Origin: Methanolobus tindarius DSM 2278 | GTDB taxonomy: Archaea > Halobacteriota > Methanosarcinia > Methanosarcinales > Methanosarcinaceae | Assembly (NCBI RefSeq): GCF_000504205.1 | Contig: NZ_AZAJ01000001.1 | Location: 496,001 to 560,000 of the forward strand | Length of the DNA: 64,000 nucleotides | Direction of reading: 5' to 3' | Shown here: positions 9,179-18,683 of the stretch, one piece after another | Position numbering within the stretch: the first letter of the stretch is position 1 | Layout of the letters: each line of letters opens with the position of its first letter | Program-made: the position numbers and the translations under genes | The notes under the pieces: generated by a model | The model's database searches: none | What the model was told of the DNA's origin: nothing | Seen by the model: the letters and a program-made list of their open reading frames with translations, nothing else

Positions 9179-9775
9179 ATGCCAGCAAGGGGAAAACCAC
9201 CTGAGAAAGAAGAGTACGCATGGATTTTAGATTATCTTCCATATGGAAGCACCGACGATAAACGTCCTTCATATCAAAAGAAGCCTCTTGTCCAGGCAGT
9301 TGGAGAGAAACATTTCGTTCTTATGGAACTTGTACCAAAAGAAGGAAAAGTACCGGATATCCAGGCAAGAGTCTACATAGGAGACGGTGACAGGGATCTT
9401 ATTGACCACGTAAAGCATCGTGTCACATATACAGATCTTAGTCACGGAGCTCAGCTTGAGTTACCATACATTCTGGAAATGACTGTAAAACATGACGAAG
9501 ACAGGTTTGTACAATTCTTTAACGATGCACATCCAATCACAAACAGGCTTCACATGCTTGAATTACTGCCGGGAATCGGAAAGAAACTTATGTGGGCTAT
9601 TATTGATGAAAGGAAGAAAGGGACTTTCAAAACCCTGGCCGAACTACATGAAAGAGTCGGCGGAGTGCATTCACCTGAAAAAGTCATAGTAAACAGGATA
9701 ATAGAAGAGCTGAAGGATGAGAATATCAAATACAGACTTTTCACAACTCCTTCACGCCGCCCACGTAATCACTAA
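9179..9775 (+). CDS. DUF655 family protein, HhH-containing nucleic-acid-binding protein
   Basis: 198 residues. The first 120 form an OB-like beta-rich region (WILDYLPYGSTDDKRPSYQKK, LMELVPKEGKVP, RVYIGDGDRDLIDHVKHR). A helix-hairpin-helix follows near residues 125-175: LELLPGIGKKLMWAI and EKVIVNRIIEEL. The family is conserved in archaea between rpoF and ksgA. Its biochemical role is not established to my knowledge, and RNA or DNA binding is inferred from the fold. The ATG follows GAGGG by about 9 nt. The stop lies 14 nt before the RsmA start. Confidence 0.9.
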   Translation: MPARGKPPEKEEYAWILDYLPYGSTDDKRPSYQKKPLVQAVGEKHFVLMELVPKEGKVPDIQARVYIGDGDRDLIDHVKHRVTYTDLSHGAQLELPYILEMTVKHDEDRFVQFFNDAHPITNRLHMLELLPGIGKKLMWAIIDERKKGTFKTLAELHERVGGVHSPEKVIVNRIIEELKDENIKYRLFTTPSRRPRNH

Positions 9776-9789
9776 AAGGTGTTCGTTTC

Positions 9790-10599
9790 TTGGTCTATGA
9801 GATACTCAAAAAATATGGTATCCGCGGTGGATACCATGACCAGCATTTTTTGATTGACGAAAGAATCCTTGACAGGATTGTCGATGCAGCAGACATACAG
9901 CCCCATGAGACAATACTGGAAATCGGTGCAGGTATCGGAAACCTCACTGAAAGGCTAATGGCAAAAGCCGGCCATGTTATTGCAATCGAAAGAGATCCTG
10001 AACTTGTGTTTGTACTAAAGGACCGCTTTGGAGAGCCTGATAATTTCACACTCATAAACGGAGATGTGCTTGACGTTGATTTCCCGGCTTTTGACAAAGT
10101 CGTTGCTAATCTTCCTTACTCAATCTCATCTGAAATTACATTTAAGCTATTCAAATACGATTTTAAACTGGCAGTATTGATGTACCAGTATGAATTTGCA
10201 CAGAGACTTGTGGCCCAAGCCAATTCTAAAGATTACAGTCGTCTGTCAGTCAATGCACACTATTTTGCTGATACTTCCATGATAATGAAAATACCCAGAG
10301 GAGCGTTCTCTCCCCCTCCTGAAGTGCTCTCAGCTGTCGTGGAAATAAAACCACGTCCTGCCCATTTTGAAGTTCTGGACAAGGAATATTTCCTTAATTT
10401 TGTCACTGCTGTTTTCGGACAGAGACGAAAGAAGATGAGAAATTCCATACTCAGGAACAAACAGCTTCTGGGAATTGAAGATATGAAAGAATTCATAAAT
10501 GAATTACCACAGGAATTGCTTGATAAAAGGCCAGAGAATCTTGAACCGGAAGAATTCGCAAAACTTGCGAATATGATGTTCACACATAAAGAAAAATAG
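9790..10599 (+). CDS. rsmA: 16S rRNA dimethyladenosine transferase (KsgA/Dim1)
   Basis: 269 residues with the family's motifs: GGYHDQHFLIDERILDRIV at the N-terminus, SAM loop ILEIGAGIGNLTE near residue 40, VVANLPYSISSEI near 106-118 (catalytic NLPY), and MYQYEFAQRLVA. It dimethylates two adenines of the 3' terminal hairpin of 16S rRNA during small-subunit maturation. The start is TTG with an AGGTG ribosome-binding site 9 nt upstream; an ATG start in frame is absent nearby. It overlaps no neighbour and is followed at once by the NPPY methyltransferase. Confidence 0.95.
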   Translation: MVYEILKKYGIRGGYHDQHFLIDERILDRIVDAADIQPHETILEIGAGIGNLTERLMAKAGHVIAIERDPELVFVLKDRFGEPDNFTLINGDVLDVDFPAFDKVVANLPYSISSEITFKLFKYDFKLAVLMYQYEFAQRLVAQANSKDYSRLSVNAHYFADTSMIMKIPRGAFSPPPEVLSAVVEIKPRPAHFEVLDKEYFLNFVTAVFGQRRKKMRNSILRNKQLLGIEDMKEFINELPQELLDKRPENLEPEEFAKLANMMFTHKEK

Positions 10600-10608
10600 C
10601 ATTTGTCC

Positions 10609-11205
10609 ATGGTTACAATTGAACACCGAAGCGCAAGGGTCACACTGGCCGAGCAGGTTTATGAACCTGCTGAAGATTCATATCTACTTGCAGATACTGC
10701 GCTTGACCTTGTTAAAGATGGTATGAACGTTCTGGAGATTGGAACCGGAACTGGTTTTGTATCCGCTGTTCTTAAAGCCAACAGGACTATTAGCCTTATA
10801 GCCACTGAGATTAGTCCAATAGCTGCAAAATGTGCAAAGTCAAACGGAATAGAGGTAATAAGAACTGACATGTTCTGCGGCCTTAAAGGAAAAAAACAAT
10901 TTGATATTGTGATATTCAACCCTCCTTACCTCCCCACATCAAATGAGGAAAAAGTACCAGGGTGGCTTAACTATGCCTTTGACGGCGGCTTAGATGGACG
11001 CAAGGACGTAGAACCTTTTATGCAACAGGTTGGAAACTACCTCAAACCTCAGGGATTTATCCTTATGCTGATTTCATCACTAACAGGCATAGACGAAGTG
11101 ATTGAGGAAATGGGAAAACACTCATTCAAAGCAGAGGTTATTGCCAGTGAAAAATGCTCTTTTGAAAATCTGGTGGTCATCATGGCAAATGCAATGGATC
11201 ACTGA
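10609..11205 (+). CDS. HemK/Mtq2-type N5-glutamine methyltransferase (NPPY)
   Basis: 198 residues from the ATG; a TTG two codons earlier (10603) is an alternative start. EPAEDSYLLADTALD is the N-terminal signature of the Mtq2/HemK subfamily. The SAM loop is VLEIGTGTGFVSA near residue 42, and the catalytic VIFNPPYLP lies near 101-109. Such enzymes methylate the GGQ glutamine of release factor; in archaea the target is aRF1, usually with a Trm112 partner that is not seen here. The gene begins 9 nt after rsmA and probably ends the transcript, with a hairpin at 11211-11238. Confidence 0.88.
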   Translation: MVTIEHRSARVTLAEQVYEPAEDSYLLADTALDLVKDGMNVLEIGTGTGFVSAVLKANRTISLIATEISPIAAKCAKSNGIEVIRTDMFCGLKGKKQFDIVIFNPPYLPTSNEEKVPGWLNYAFDGGLDGRKDVEPFMQQVGNYLKPQGFILMLISSLTGIDEVIEEMGKHSFKAEVIASEKCSFENLVVIMANAMDH

Positions 11206-11210
11206 TAAAA

Positions 11211-11238
11211 TACCGGCACACATTTGTATAGCCGGGTA
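11211..11238 (+). terminator. Hairpin after the RsmA/NPPY operon
   Basis: TACCGGC (11211-11217) pairs with GCCGGGTA (11231-11238) with one bulged base, just after the stop codon at 11205. An AT-rich run follows. It is likely an end-of-transcript structure; archaeal termination depends mainly on T-runs, so the call is modest. Confidence 0.4.
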
Positions 11239-11316
11239 TTATATATTATGTTTGCATAAAATATGACCAAGATTTATCTCTTGAAATTGGCTATGGCAAG
11301 GGAATAACTGGTAGAA

Positions 11317-13983
11317 ATGATTAAAGCGATAATTCTCGACTTTGCGAAAAAAAACCATGATCGGCTTGAAGGAGAACTAAAGGAGATACATCAAGTATTT
11401 TCCATATGTCACGTGGATGATGGTAAGCCGAAAATCCCTGAATCGGGAAACAATTTAGTATTTATCTCCAGAGTTGGGAACAATGACCTGAAATACGTAG
11501 AAGAAGCAATAGAAATCGCATCCTCCAGCAATTTACCTATCCTGTTCATAGTATCAAACCCCGATGACCTCTTTTTTAAAACAATAGAGAATGAAGAAAA
11601 TGTATGGTATGTTAAAGAACCATACTCAAAAATCGAACTCAAACACACACTTGAACATCTTGATTCCCTTCTTGAGAAAAATGATGATCAATTCCGCCTT
11701 ATTACAGAAAATGTAAATGATGCAATTTTTGTAATGGATATGAAAGGAGACTTCTCCTATTTCAGCCCCTCCATAGAAAAGATCTCAGGATTTACACAGG
11801 ATGAAGCTGTTAAGAAGAATCTTTCAGAGTGGATTACAAAGGAATCATATGTGTATTGTGTAGATATGATCACACACTTTGCAACTGAATTGAGCAAGGG
11901 AGTAGTTTATGATCCACCTGTTTTTGAAATAGAGATAATTTGTAAAAACTCTCAAACAATACTGGCAGAACTTACTGTCAATCCTATAATTGATGATAAT
12001 TTTAATTTTAAACATTTTATAGGAGTTCTCCGTGACATCAATTCCAGGAGAAAAGCTGAAGAACGTTTCAGGATAGCTGCACAATGTGTTAGTGACCTGA
12101 TATATGAATGGGACATGAAAACAGACCAGATGGAATGGTTTGGAGATATTGATAAACACCTTGGATATGAGCAGGGAGAAATCAAAAATAATCTTGATTC
12201 ATGGTCAGAACATGTGCATCCCGAAGACCTTCCAAGAGTAATGAAGACAATAGATGCGTATCGTTTGAATGGTGAAAGTTTCGATGCCGAATACAGGATG
12301 ATAAACAAAGATGGGAAAATCAAATACTGGATCGAACATGGTCTTCCAATTTATCACAGAGATACAGGAAAAATTCAGGGAACCATTGGCGTATGTTCCG
12401 ACATTACTGAACAAAAAGAGATAGAGAATGCTCTGAAAAGGAGCGAGGAGATGTTCAGACTCATAGCAGAGAATGCCAATGATGTAATCTGGATGATAAA
12501 TGAGAAGGGAAAACTCTTATACGTCAGCCCTTCTGTCCAGAAATTGAGAGGATACAGCCCTGAAGAAATCTATGAACAGGACATTGAAAACAGAATTGCA
12601 AATGAATCCGGCCTTCAGGCAATGAAACAATGGAATGAATTCTTCCGGAAATTCAAAAAAGGCGTAGTTCCCGATACACCCAGAAAACTGGAAGTTGAAC
12701 AGCCATGCAAAGATGGATCTACAGTATGGACTGAAATGCACATCAATCCAGTACTCGATGATGAAGGCAATTTCAGGTATTTTCTTGGAATAACCCGTGA
12801 CATCAGTGAACGGCGAAAGAATGAGCAAGAATTAATGGAACAAAAGAATATGCTTGACAGCATATTCGACCTTGCACCAATACCCATGGTACTGCTCAAT
12901 GAAGAAATAATTGTAGAGAATATGAATAATGCATGTTTAGAAATGTTGCAGCGAAAAAAAGAAAACATGCTTGGCCTTAAAGCCGGAGAAGTGTTTGACT
13001 GTATAAATTCAGAAAAAGGCGATGGTTGTGGAACTAACAAAGAATGTATTAAGTGCATATTTAATGATTCTGCCATTGAAACATTTGTAACTAAAAAGAA
13101 TATTCATAAAAGGGAAGGTAAAACCACGATACTTGACCCGGCTGGTAAAACCATTCAACTCAATGTACTGGTTTCAACTGCCTATATCGAAATTCCTGAT
13201 GAGCCAAAGATAGTTGTCAGCGTAGAAGATATCACTGCAAGAAAAATGGCAGAGCAAGCAACTATTAGTTCAAAACTCGAAGCAGAACAGGCTAACCGTA
13301 CTAAGAGTGAATTTCTGGCAACCATGAGTCATGAACTCAGGACGCCGCTAAATGCAATAATAGGTTATTCACAGATGCTTCAGGAAAGCAATTTTGGAAA
13401 CATGTCTGAAAAACAGCAACGTTTTGCAAGCCATATTTCTACAAGTGGAAAGCACCTTCTGGAACTTATTAATGATATATTGGATCTTTCCAAAGTCGAA
13501 GCAGGAAAAATGGACCTGTATATGGAAACTTTTGATGTTAATGAAGTAATAAAAAATGTTTACAACATAATCGACCCTCTTGCTGTAAAGAAAAATATAG
13601 AGCTTAATTTTGAAATTGACCAGGACATTTCCATATATGCCGATAAAATCAGGTTCAAGCAGATATTTTACAACCTGATGAGCAATGCAATCAAATTCAC
13701 ACCAAACGGCGGGCATGTCACAGTAGACATTAGTGTAAATGAAAGCTTTTTGAAAATATCAGTCATAGATGATGGAATCGGGATTTCTAAGGATAAGCAG
13801 ATAAAACTCTTTACACCATTCTATCAGGCAGATTCATCCACGGCAAGAACATACCAGGGTACAGGTCTTGGATTATCAATTGTGAAAAAGATTGTGGAGC
13901 TGCATGGAGGGACTATTTCTGTAGAAAGTGAAGAAGGAAAAGGAAGTAACTTCTCCTTCACATTACCCTTTTTGAAAGAATAA
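11317..13983 (+). CDS. Soluble multi-PAS sensor histidine kinase with degenerate receiver domain
   Basis: 888 residues without a membrane segment. Residues 1-120 resemble a receiver (AIILDF, LPILFIVS, YVKEPYSKIELKHTLE) but lack the expected phospho-acceptor aspartate, the matching strand reading VFISRV. Four PAS units follow, starting near residues 127, 248, 378 and 510; the last has cysteines (GDGCGTNKECIKC) that could bind a metal or sense redox. HisKA has the phospho-histidine in ATMSHELRTPLNA near residue 672. The HATPase motifs are NLMSNAIKFTP, DDGIGIS and GTGLGLSIVKKI. It probably senses a soluble or redox signal. The response regulator at 17.8 kb is a possible partner, but it is not adjacent. 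Confidence 0.93.
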   Translation: MIKAIILDFAKKNHDRLEGELKEIHQVFSICHVDDGKPKIPESGNNLVFISRVGNNDLKYVEEAIEIASSSNLPILFIVSNPDDLFFKTIENEENVWYVKEPYSKIELKHTLEHLDSLLEKNDDQFRLITENVNDAIFVMDMKGDFSYFSPSIEKISGFTQDEAVKKNLSEWITKESYVYCVDMITHFATELSKGVVYDPPVFEIEIICKNSQTILAELTVNPIIDDNFNFKHFIGVLRDINSRRKAEERFRIAAQCVSDLIYEWDMKTDQMEWFGDIDKHLGYEQGEIKNNLDSWSEHVHPEDLPRVMKTIDAYRLNGESFDAEYRMINKDGKIKYWIEHGLPIYHRDTGKIQGTIGVCSDITEQKEIENALKRSEEMFRLIAENANDVIWMINEKGKLLYVSPSVQKLRGYSPEEIYEQDIENRIANESGLQAMKQWNEFFRKFKKGVVPDTPRKLEVEQPCKDGSTVWTEMHINPVLDDEGNFRYFLGITRDISERRKNEQELMEQKNMLDSIFDLAPIPMVLLNEEIIVENMNNACLEMLQRKKENMLGLKAGEVFDCINSEKGDGCGTNKECIKCIFNDSAIETFVTKKNIHKREGKTTILDPAGKTIQLNVLVSTAYIEIPDEPKIVVSVEDITARKMAEQATISSKLEAEQANRTKSEFLATMSHELRTPLNAIIGYSQMLQESNFGNMSEKQQRFASHISTSGKHLLELINDILDLSKVEAGKMDLYMETFDVNEVIKNVYNIIDPLAVKKNIELNFEIDQDISIYADKIRFKQIFYNLMSNAIKFTPNGGHVTVDISVNESFLKISVIDDGIGISKDKQIKLFTPFYQADSSTARTYQGTGLGLSIVKKIVELHGGTISVESEEGKGSNFSFTLPFLKE

Positions 13984-13989
13984 TAAAGA

Positions 13990-14008
13990 ACGGCTCATAT
14001 AAAGCCGT
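13990..14008. terminator. Bidirectional hairpin between convergent kinase and korB
   Basis: ACGGCT (13990-13995) pairs with AGCCGT (14003-14008). It lies only 6 nt past the kinase stop and reaches into the last codons of korB on the other strand, so one stem could serve both transcripts. The arms are perfect, but there is no long T-run. Confidence 0.35.
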
Positions 14009-14849
14009 CTATAAGTTCATTCACTTTTTCTGTTGCTGGCGGATTCTTGTAAAGAGGGCCTGATTTGAGAACATCGAGATAATCATCAAAGCATGGTTTC
14101 TCGTTCACATAGAAAACACCCAGAGGAATCTTTTCACCCCATTCCATTGACTTTTCAAATGCTTTCACGCGATCGTTTAACTCATAACCAGCATCATCCA
14201 TTTCATAGACCCTTTCAGAATACCACTTGAATGTATTCAGTTTATTGAACGATACACATGGCTGCAGTACATCAACCAGTGAAAGACCTTTGTGTTCAAT
14301 GGCCTTTTCAATCAGGGAGGTTAAGTGTGAGACTTTTCCGGCATACCCGCGGGCCACAAAAGAACAATCCAGAGATATAGCCAGAGACAATGGATTCAGT
14401 GGCATGTTAAACACACCATGGGTCTGCACCTTTGTCTTCATACCAATCTCACTTGTAGGCGAAGCCTGCCCTTTTGTAAGTCCGTAAATCTGATTGTCAT
14501 GCACAATCATTGTTATGTCAGGATTTCTTCTGACGGTGTGCAGGAAATGGTTCCCTCCTTCACCATAACAATCTCCATCACCTGTTACAGCAATTACAGT
14601 AAGTTCATGGTTGGCAATCTTGGCACCTGTTGCAGGTGGTAATGAACGTCCGTGAAGTCCGTTAAAACCATTGCAATTAAGGTAATGCGGGGTTTTACTT
14701 GACTGACCGATACCTGATGCCACCAGTACTTCATGAGGTGAACGTCCAAGGTTTACAAGTGCCTGCTTGATAGATTTCAGAATTGCAAAATTACCACATC
14801 CAGGACACCATGCTGTTTCAAAGTTACCATAATCTTCTATGCTGACCAC
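13995..14849 (-). CDS. korB: 2-oxoacid:ferredoxin oxidoreductase, beta (TPP-binding) subunit
   Basis: 284 residues with CPGCGNFAILKSI near the start (CxGC, often the cysteine context of OFOR beta subunits) and the TPP/Mg motif GDGDCYGEGGNHF near residue 90, ending in VHDNQIYGLTKGQASPTS. The enzyme oxidatively decarboxylates a 2-oxoacid with CoA and reduces ferredoxin, or works in reverse for CO2 fixation. The GTG start directly follows the korA stop with no spacing, so translation is coupled. 2-Oxoglutarate is the likeliest substrate for a two-subunit enzyme, but the sequence does not settle it. Confidence 0.9.
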   Translation of the reverse strand: MVSIEDYGNFETAWCPGCGNFAILKSIKQALVNLGRSPHEVLVASGIGQSSKTPHYLNCNGFNGLHGRSLPPATGAKIANHELTVIAVTGDGDCYGEGGNHFLHTVRRNPDITMIVHDNQIYGLTKGQASPTSEIGMKTKVQTHGVFNMPLNPLSLAISLDCSFVARGYAGKVSHLTSLIEKAIEHKGLSLVDVLQPCVSFNKLNTFKWYSERVYEMDDAGYELNDRVKAFEKSMEWGEKIPLGVFYVNEKPCFDDYLDVLKSGPLYKNPPATEKVNELIDGFI

Positions 14850-16577
14850 TCAGATCACCTCCTTTTCCTTAAGGGCAGCAATTATGAATTCGGGACTGAA
14901 GGGTTCTCCATCATATCTAAGAATTGTTTCAGTTACTTTCACATCTGCGTCCAGCTTGAGATGTCGGGCAAACTGCCCGGTGGAATTATTCTCCACACAA
15001 ACGGTCTTTTTAGCTTTAGAGAATAAATTCCTGGTTGCTTCAACCGGAAGCGGATGGATATGAGTGAAATGGACGTGATTTACCGACTTACCCTGAGATT
15101 TCAGAATATCCACAACCTCTGCAAGAGGACCGCAGGTTGAACCCCACCCTATAAGAGAAATCTCAGCGCCGGGGTCGCCATAAACTCTGGCAACGGATAT
15201 CTCATCACTGAGAAGTTCCAGTTTCTTCATGCGCTTATCATTCATTTTTATGCGGTTTTCCGCATCCTCGCATATGTGACCGAACTCATCATGTTCGTCA
15301 CTGTCAGAAAGAACAAGAACTCCCTCCTGACCTGGCAAAGCACGCGGAGATATTCCCATGGGAGTAATTTTGTAGCGTTTATACTTTTCTTTCTTTGTTC
15401 TCAGATCCTGATCGGAAAGAAGGTGACGTTGCACAGTTATTTTTGATGGATCAAATCTCTTTGAAGTGAAAAGAGAATCTGCAAGGTACTGGTCACTCAG
15501 CACAAATACAGGAATCTGGTATTTGTCAGCAATGTTAAAAGCTTCAGCAGTCAGATAGAAACATTCTTCCGGCGTTCCCGGTGCAAGTATACATCTTGGG
15601 AATTCACCCTGTGCAGCCGTCAGGACAAACTGAAGATCCCCCTGCTCAGTCATAGTTGGAAGACCTGTTGCAGGACCTGGACGCTGACATAGGAATATTA
15701 CAGCCGGAGTTTCTGTGATGCCCGCCAATCCAAGAGCCTCAGTCATAAGGGCAAATCCTCCTCCAGAAGTGGTAGTCATGGAACGAGCTCCCGCATAAGA
15801 AGCACCAAGTACCATGTTAAGTGCTGCAATCTCATCTTCTGCCTGTTCCACAACAGCATTAAATTTATCCGCATTTGCAGCCACATAGGTCATAACACCT
15901 GTTGAAGGAGTCATTGGATACGCAGCAAGGAACTGTACTCCTGCAGCAAGGGCACCAAGGCCTACTGCCTCGTTACCGCTTATGAGCATCATCTTTTCCT
16001 TCTCCCCGGGATCATTTATAGCAAACTTGCAGCCACCTGGGTAATTTTCCTTAACAAAATCATAACCTGCTATTGCAGCACTAATGTTTTTCTGTATAAT
16101 TTCCTCGCCTTTTTTCTTGAAAGAAATTTTCAGTATTTCCTCAAGGTTAGACAGGTCAAGACACAGAAGACCAATCACAGCACCCATGGAAACTGAATTG
16201 GAATAAATTTTGTCACCGCAAACGTCCTTTGCGATTTCCAGCATCGGAACGTGGAAAATAGATTCGGAACTGCTGTTTACTTTTACGTTATCCGCATCAA
16301 CAACCACCACACCATCGTTTACTTCTGAGAGGTGTTTGTCGATGGAATCTGAATCCAGTGCAAGTAGCAGATCCACACCTTCATTCATTGCAGCAATTGG
16401 AGAATCACTTATACGAATCTTGAATGTGTTGTGTCCGCCGCGCACCCTGGAAAGATAATACTGCGTTGCAAAAACATGGAATCCACTTTTCTTTAATGTC
16501 TTGGCAAGGGCCATGCCGGTGGTTTGAAGACCCTGGCCGGCTGCACCCCCTACTTTAATATTGAGATCTATTGTCAC
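14850..16577 (-). CDS. korA: 2-oxoacid:ferredoxin oxidoreductase, fused gamma-alpha subunit
   Basis: 575 residues. About 1-190 form the gamma domain (VGGAAGQGLQTTGMALAK, SRVRGGHNTFKIRI). About 196 onward is the alpha (pyrimidine-binding) domain (GNEAVGLGALAAGVQFLAAYPMTPSTG, AEDEIAALNMVLGASYAGARSMTTTSGGGF, FLCQRPGPATGLPT). The YPMTPST segment is the CoA/substrate motif of this superfamily. The gamma-alpha fusion and the separate KorB match the two-subunit KorAB type. No ferredoxin domain is fused, so the beta subunit should carry the Fe-S cluster. First gene of a two-gene operon. Confidence 0.92.
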   Translation of the reverse strand: MTIDLNIKVGGAAGQGLQTTGMALAKTLKKSGFHVFATQYYLSRVRGGHNTFKIRISDSPIAAMNEGVDLLLALDSDSIDKHLSEVNDGVVVVDADNVKVNSSSESIFHVPMLEIAKDVCGDKIYSNSVSMGAVIGLLCLDLSNLEEILKISFKKKGEEIIQKNISAAIAGYDFVKENYPGGCKFAINDPGEKEKMMLISGNEAVGLGALAAGVQFLAAYPMTPSTGVMTYVAANADKFNAVVEQAEDEIAALNMVLGASYAGARSMTTTSGGGFALMTEALGLAGITETPAVIFLCQRPGPATGLPTMTEQGDLQFVLTAAQGEFPRCILAPGTPEECFYLTAEAFNIADKYQIPVFVLSDQYLADSLFTSKRFDPSKITVQRHLLSDQDLRTKKEKYKRYKITPMGISPRALPGQEGVLVLSDSDEHDEFGHICEDAENRIKMNDKRMKKLELLSDEISVARVYGDPGAEISLIGWGSTCGPLAEVVDILKSQGKSVNHVHFTHIHPLPVEATRNLFSKAKKTVCVENNSTGQFARHLKLDADVKVTETILRYDGEPFSPEFIIAALKEKEVI

Positions 16578-16853
16578 GATTATCCCCTATACTATTATTT
16601 TATACCCGATGGTAATGATACCAATCCCTTCTTATTTTCTGAGGCTAATATATAAAAACATTCGCAAAAAACTGAATCTAACTTTTAAAAAACACGATGT
16701 TTTGCACTATTTACACATAATACCATTTTATGATAATCCTGTTACCAAAATTAGCTATTGGGAGCCATCTAAGAATATATTTATATAATATATTATCCTT
16801 AATAATATATAATTCGTTGAAAAATGATAATTATACAGTCTGACGTGATACAT

Positions 16854-17651
16854 ATGGAAAGAATGCCCACAGGAATAGCAAACCTTGACAAAAAAATTAG
16901 TGGCGGTTATCCGAGAGGTAAAGGAATCCTTATTACAGGTGTACCGGGTGCTGGAAAAACTATTTTTGGATTGCACTTTCTCCATAAGTCATGCATGGAC
17001 GGCAAAAAGTGTGTAATGGTTGCAACTGAAGAAACTCCGGAAGACGTACTGGAGCAGGCTGCGATGCTTGGCCTTGGACTGGAATCATTTATAGAGAAGG
17101 GACAGCTTGTAATAAAACAGGTCATAGAGTTTAGAACCCGTTCAATAGCCCGGGAAGCTCACCTCGTTGATGACTTCAGTGATACTGAGATTGACATTAT
17201 CGAAGAAACCCATCTTGACAGGCATATGAGACTTGATCAGGAAGGTTTTAACATTGAGGAAATTGACATAATTGACCTCGTCAGATTGATACCTGAAGAT
17301 ACAGATGTGGCTGTTATTGATAATATAGGAGTGCTTGCATTTGGTCTGATGCCAAAGGAATTCAGGGATAAATTTGATACTATTAACCGTATGCTTGCAA
17401 AACAGAAGACAACAGCTCTTTACATAATGGATGAAGCTGCCTATGAGATGACTCATAAGATTGCAGATTATTCAACATACGGTTCTGTCAAGCTCATGGT
17501 TAAGGAAAATCCATATACAGGCAAAAATGAACGTTTCTTAAGCATACCAAAGATGAGAAGCACAAAAATATCCCTTGATATTACAATATTTGATATTACG
17601 TCTGCAGGAATCAGCCTTAAAGGTTCAAAGGCAAAACTTGTTGAACTTTGA
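16854..17651 (+). CDS. KaiC-like RecA-superfamily ATPase, single domain
   Basis: 265 residues from the second ATG (an upstream in-frame ATG at 16824 would add ten). MERMPTGIANLDKKISGGYPRG is a typical KaiC-like start. Walker A is GVPGAGKTIF, followed by MVATEETPEDVLEQA and Walker B VAVIDNIG. There is one RecA-like domain, unlike cyanobacterial KaiC with two. Methanogens hold many such ATPases, often near signalling genes, and the next gene is a response regulator. Function is unknown; a regulatory ATPase is the conservative reading. An AT-rich promoter (TATATTTATATAA-like, around 16775-16800) precedes it. Confidence 0.85.
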   Translation: MERMPTGIANLDKKISGGYPRGKGILITGVPGAGKTIFGLHFLHKSCMDGKKCVMVATEETPEDVLEQAAMLGLGLESFIEKGQLVIKQVIEFRTRSIAREAHLVDDFSDTEIDIIEETHLDRHMRLDQEGFNIEEIDIIDLVRLIPEDTDVAVIDNIGVLAFGLMPKEFRDKFDTINRMLAKQKTTALYIMDEAAYEMTHKIADYSTYGSVKLMVKENPYTGKNERFLSIPKMRSTKISLDITIFDITSAGISLKGSKAKLVEL

Positions 17652-17756
17652 TTCTCCCTGCATTTTTACAGGTAATAGTTAAGGTAGATTTTCAATCTGT
17701 TTTTTACATATTTTATTATTTTACCTTAAAAAGCATTAGGTATATATAATAAAAAC

Positions 17757-17789
17757 TTAAATATATAATTGAACTGAAAACTAGTTCAA
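17757..17789 (+). promoter_or_regulatory. TATA box plus perfect inverted repeat upstream of response regulator
   Basis: An AAATATATAA-type TATA box lies at about 17758-17767. It is followed immediately by TTGAACT (17769-17775) and AGTTCAA (17783-17789), perfect 7-bp arms around a 7-nt spacer. The repeat sits between TATA box and expected start site, a position where a bound repressor would block initiation. It could also be the top of a 5' leader hairpin. Confidence 0.45.
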
Positions 17790-17822
17790 ACCATCCAACA
17801 AAACGCACCAGGAGACCTCACC

Positions 17823-18683
17823 ATTACTCTTACTGATAATCCGAAAATACTCATCGTTGACGATGAGATCATGAATATAGAGTTGCTTAAAGCATATCTG
17901 GAAGATGATTACTCTATCGTATCTGCTACAAACGGCAGAGACGCACTTGATCTTGTTCCCGAGGAAAAACCTGATGTTATTCTTCTGGACGTTATGATGC
18001 CGGACCTTAACGGATATCAGGTATGTGAAACGTTAAAAGGTGATCCTGAAACCCAGTTTATTCCTGTTATTATGGTCACCGCACTTTCCGGCAGAGATGA
18101 CTGGATATCCGGAATAGAGGCTGGTGCTGATGAGTTCCTGACAAAACCTGTAAACAAAATGGAACTGCTTACGCGTATAAATTCACTGCTGAAACTGAAG
18201 AAGATGCACTATGATCTGCTTGAGGAAAGGGATAAACTAAACCTTCAGAACAAAATAAGATCAGTGCTCACACAGATTATTCCGACATTACTTCGCACAC
18301 TTCCAGCCGAACAGAAGAGTGTTGTTATTCACCAGATGATAGACATGGTAGTGGAATCTATTCTTGAAAATACAGATTCCGGAAGTCGTGAAAACGGACA
18401 TGAGGGAATTGGAGATATATGCTGTAATATCATCAACCAGCTTGGCGCCAATTTTGAATCAGGTCCCGGCGAGGAGGAAAATACAGTATTCCTTATTAAA
18501 GGCAATGTATGCCCCTGGGGAAAAGAAGAAGCTCAGCTTAACCCAATTCTTTGTACCATTTCAAGAGGAATATTTTCAAGAATTCTTGACACCTATGATC
18601 AGGAACTTGAAGTTGAGGCTATTGAAACAATGGGAAATGGGGATGAACAATGTTTATTCCAGCTTAATAAAATAGAATATTAG
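17823..18683 (+). CDS. Response regulator with methanogen-type C-terminal output domain; probable ATT start
   Basis: The receiver fold must begin before the first ATG (17871): the codons from 17838 read PKILIVDDE, including the acidic pair, with the phospho-aspartate in [12 protein letters not shown] and lysine in FLTKPVNK. No ATG, GTG or TTG exists in frame back to the TGA at 17775. AGGAGA ends 7-8 nt before ATT at 17823, so ATT is the likely initiator, giving 286 residues. After a helical linker, the C-terminal part (about 160-286) ends [18 protein letters not shown] and resembles the methanogen output domain described for such regulators. It has no DNA-binding motif I recognise, so it may act by protein contact. 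The preceding KaiC-like ATPase is a likely functional neighbour. Confidence 0.85.
   Translation: MTLTDNPKILIVDDEIMNIELLKAYLEDDYSIVSATNGRDALDLVPEEKPDVILLDVMMPDLNGYQVCETLKGDPETQFIPVIMVTALSGRDDWISGIEAGADEFLTKPVNKMELLTRINSLLKLKKMHYDLLEERDKLNLQNKIRSVLTQIIPTLLRTLPAEQKSVVIHQMIDMVVESILENTDSGSRENGHEGIGDICCNIINQLGANFESGPGEEENTVFLIKGNVCPWGKEEAQLNPILCTISRGIFSRILDTYDQELEVEAIETMGNGDEQCLFQLNKIEY

Noticed and set aside
14850-16577. Possible split of korA into separate gamma and alpha genes
   Set aside because: The frame runs through without a stop, and the gamma-alpha fusion is normal for two-subunit KorAB.
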